Below are positions 4,979 through 5,224 of a stretch of 5,224 bases of DNA, piece by piece. The notes beneath the pieces were generated by a model. It had not been told where the DNA came from and ran no database searches. It saw nothing but the letters and a program-made list of their open reading frames with translations. Position numbers and translations under genes: made by a program. This stretch comes from Chloroflexota bacterium (GTDB lineage Bacteria > Chloroflexota > Dehalococcoidia > JACQGW01), in contig JACQGW010000017.1 of assembly GCA_016199325.1 (NCBI GenBank), positions 1-5,224 of the forward strand, given 5' to 3'. Position 1 is the first letter of the stretch, and each line of letters starts with the position of its first letter.

Positions 4979-5192
4979 GGCCTTTCGGGCCCACCAGGTC
5001 CAGTTTCCGTACCACGGAACCTACGTAAATCTCCGGACCGGCGAGCTGCGGGTGTTCCGGGGGGACGTTCCCCAGGGAAGCGAGTGGCAGCTTCTCTCGA
5101 CGCGCTTCAACCTGTCGCTGGAGCAGGCCCGCCACATCGTCCGCGGCAGCCAGCTTGGCGACCTCGTGCCCGAACGTCTTCATTACGAGTGA
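4965..5192 (+). CDS. Small protein of unknown family, second gene of the pair
   Basis: This 75-residue protein starts at GTG 4965 with a strong AGGAGGAG site just upstream. I do not recognise a family. It has 10 Arg, no Lys, 6 Glu, 2 Asp and 4 His, so it is slightly basic. The first half (about 10-45) looks beta-rich: QVQFPYHGTYVNLRTGELRVF, then GDVPQGSEWQLLS. The second half (50-60) is a likely helix, LSLEQARHIVR, followed by GSQLGDLVPERLHYE. No membrane segment, cysteine or catalytic motif is seen. The opposite charge of the upstream acidic protein and the 14-nt overlap suggest the two products may bind each other. The last Glu codon and the TGA stop fall inside the heptamer repeat, so the repeat may have fixed or replaced the original C-terminus. 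Confidence 0.72.
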   Translation: MGRREAFRAHQVQFPYHGTYVNLRTGELRVFRGDVPQGSEWQLLSTRFNLSLEQARHIVRGSQLGDLVPERLHYE

Positions 5193-5224
5193 TGAGTAGG
5201 AACTTCATCACTCATCACTCATCA
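5185..5224. repeat. GTGATGA heptamer hairpin repeat, copy 2 (inverted, cut by window end)
   Basis: ACGAGTGATGAGT (5185-5197), the loop AGGA, and then ACTTCATCACTCATCACTCA continuing to the window end form the same kind of hairpin as the copy after the molybdoenzyme gene. The 19-nt centre (5191-5209), read as reverse complement, matches the centre of copy 1 (4559-4577) at 17 of 19 positions, so this copy is in the opposite orientation. Both copies also share the outer edge CATCACTCGT (4595-4604, and 5194-5185 on the minus strand). The stop codon of the second small gene (5190-5192) lies inside it. Confidence 0.82.

Noticed and set aside
4739..5192. Naming the small pair a toxin-antitoxin system
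   Set aside because: Size, overlap and charge fit loosely, but no known toxin fold, catalytic motif or DNA-binding antitoxin domain can be seen, so no such label is given in the features.

Overview
This is a GC-rich bacterial window with a short AT-rich island at about 2103-2130. Several things fit a high-GC Chloroflexota-like bacterium, but only as a tentative lineage call. They are GC-biased codon use, a DUF559 remnant, an FCD-type GntR regulator, a solitary CoxL/XdhA-type molybdenum enzyme subunit, and dispersed heptamer hairpin repeats. No rRNA, tRNA, CRISPR array or transposase is visible.

Layout. Positions 22-207 hold the 5' part of a DUF559 (PD-(D/E)XK nuclease-like) gene. It loses its homology at a small GC-rich hairpin (207-227), which is followed by a perfect 21-bp tandem duplication (254-295). 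Positions 2113-315 on the minus strand hold a two-gene operon: an FCD-family GntR regulator followed, with an ATGA stop/start overlap, by a zinc-dependent medium-chain dehydrogenase that closely resembles L-threonine 3-dehydrogenase. Positions 2228-4525 on the plus strand, transcribed divergently, hold a 765-residue molybdopterin-binding large subunit of the xanthine dehydrogenase/aldehyde oxidase family. Its FeS and FAD partner subunits are not next to it.

The control region (2111-2227) is compact. Two sigma70-like promoters face away from each other with their -35 boxes only 3 bp apart. An AT-rich palindrome (2112-2127) covers the -10 box and the probable transcription start of the regulator gene. 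The regulator mRNA is probably leaderless. The simplest model is that the GntR protein senses a small carboxylate-like metabolite, represses its own operon through the palindrome, and perhaps also influences the divergent molybdoenzyme gene.

Positions 4526-5224 hold a separate small unit. A large hairpin built from GTGATGA heptamers (4529-4607) is followed by an extended -10 promoter and two overlapping small genes (79 and 75 aa). The first protein is very acidic and carries a duplicated 15-residue motif. The second is slightly basic. Neither contains lysine, and I recognise neither family. A second copy of the heptamer repeat, inverted relative to the first and sharing a 17/19-nt core with it, starts at the end of the second gene, supplies its stop codon, and runs off the window. 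This bracketed small-gene pair is the least explained part of the window.
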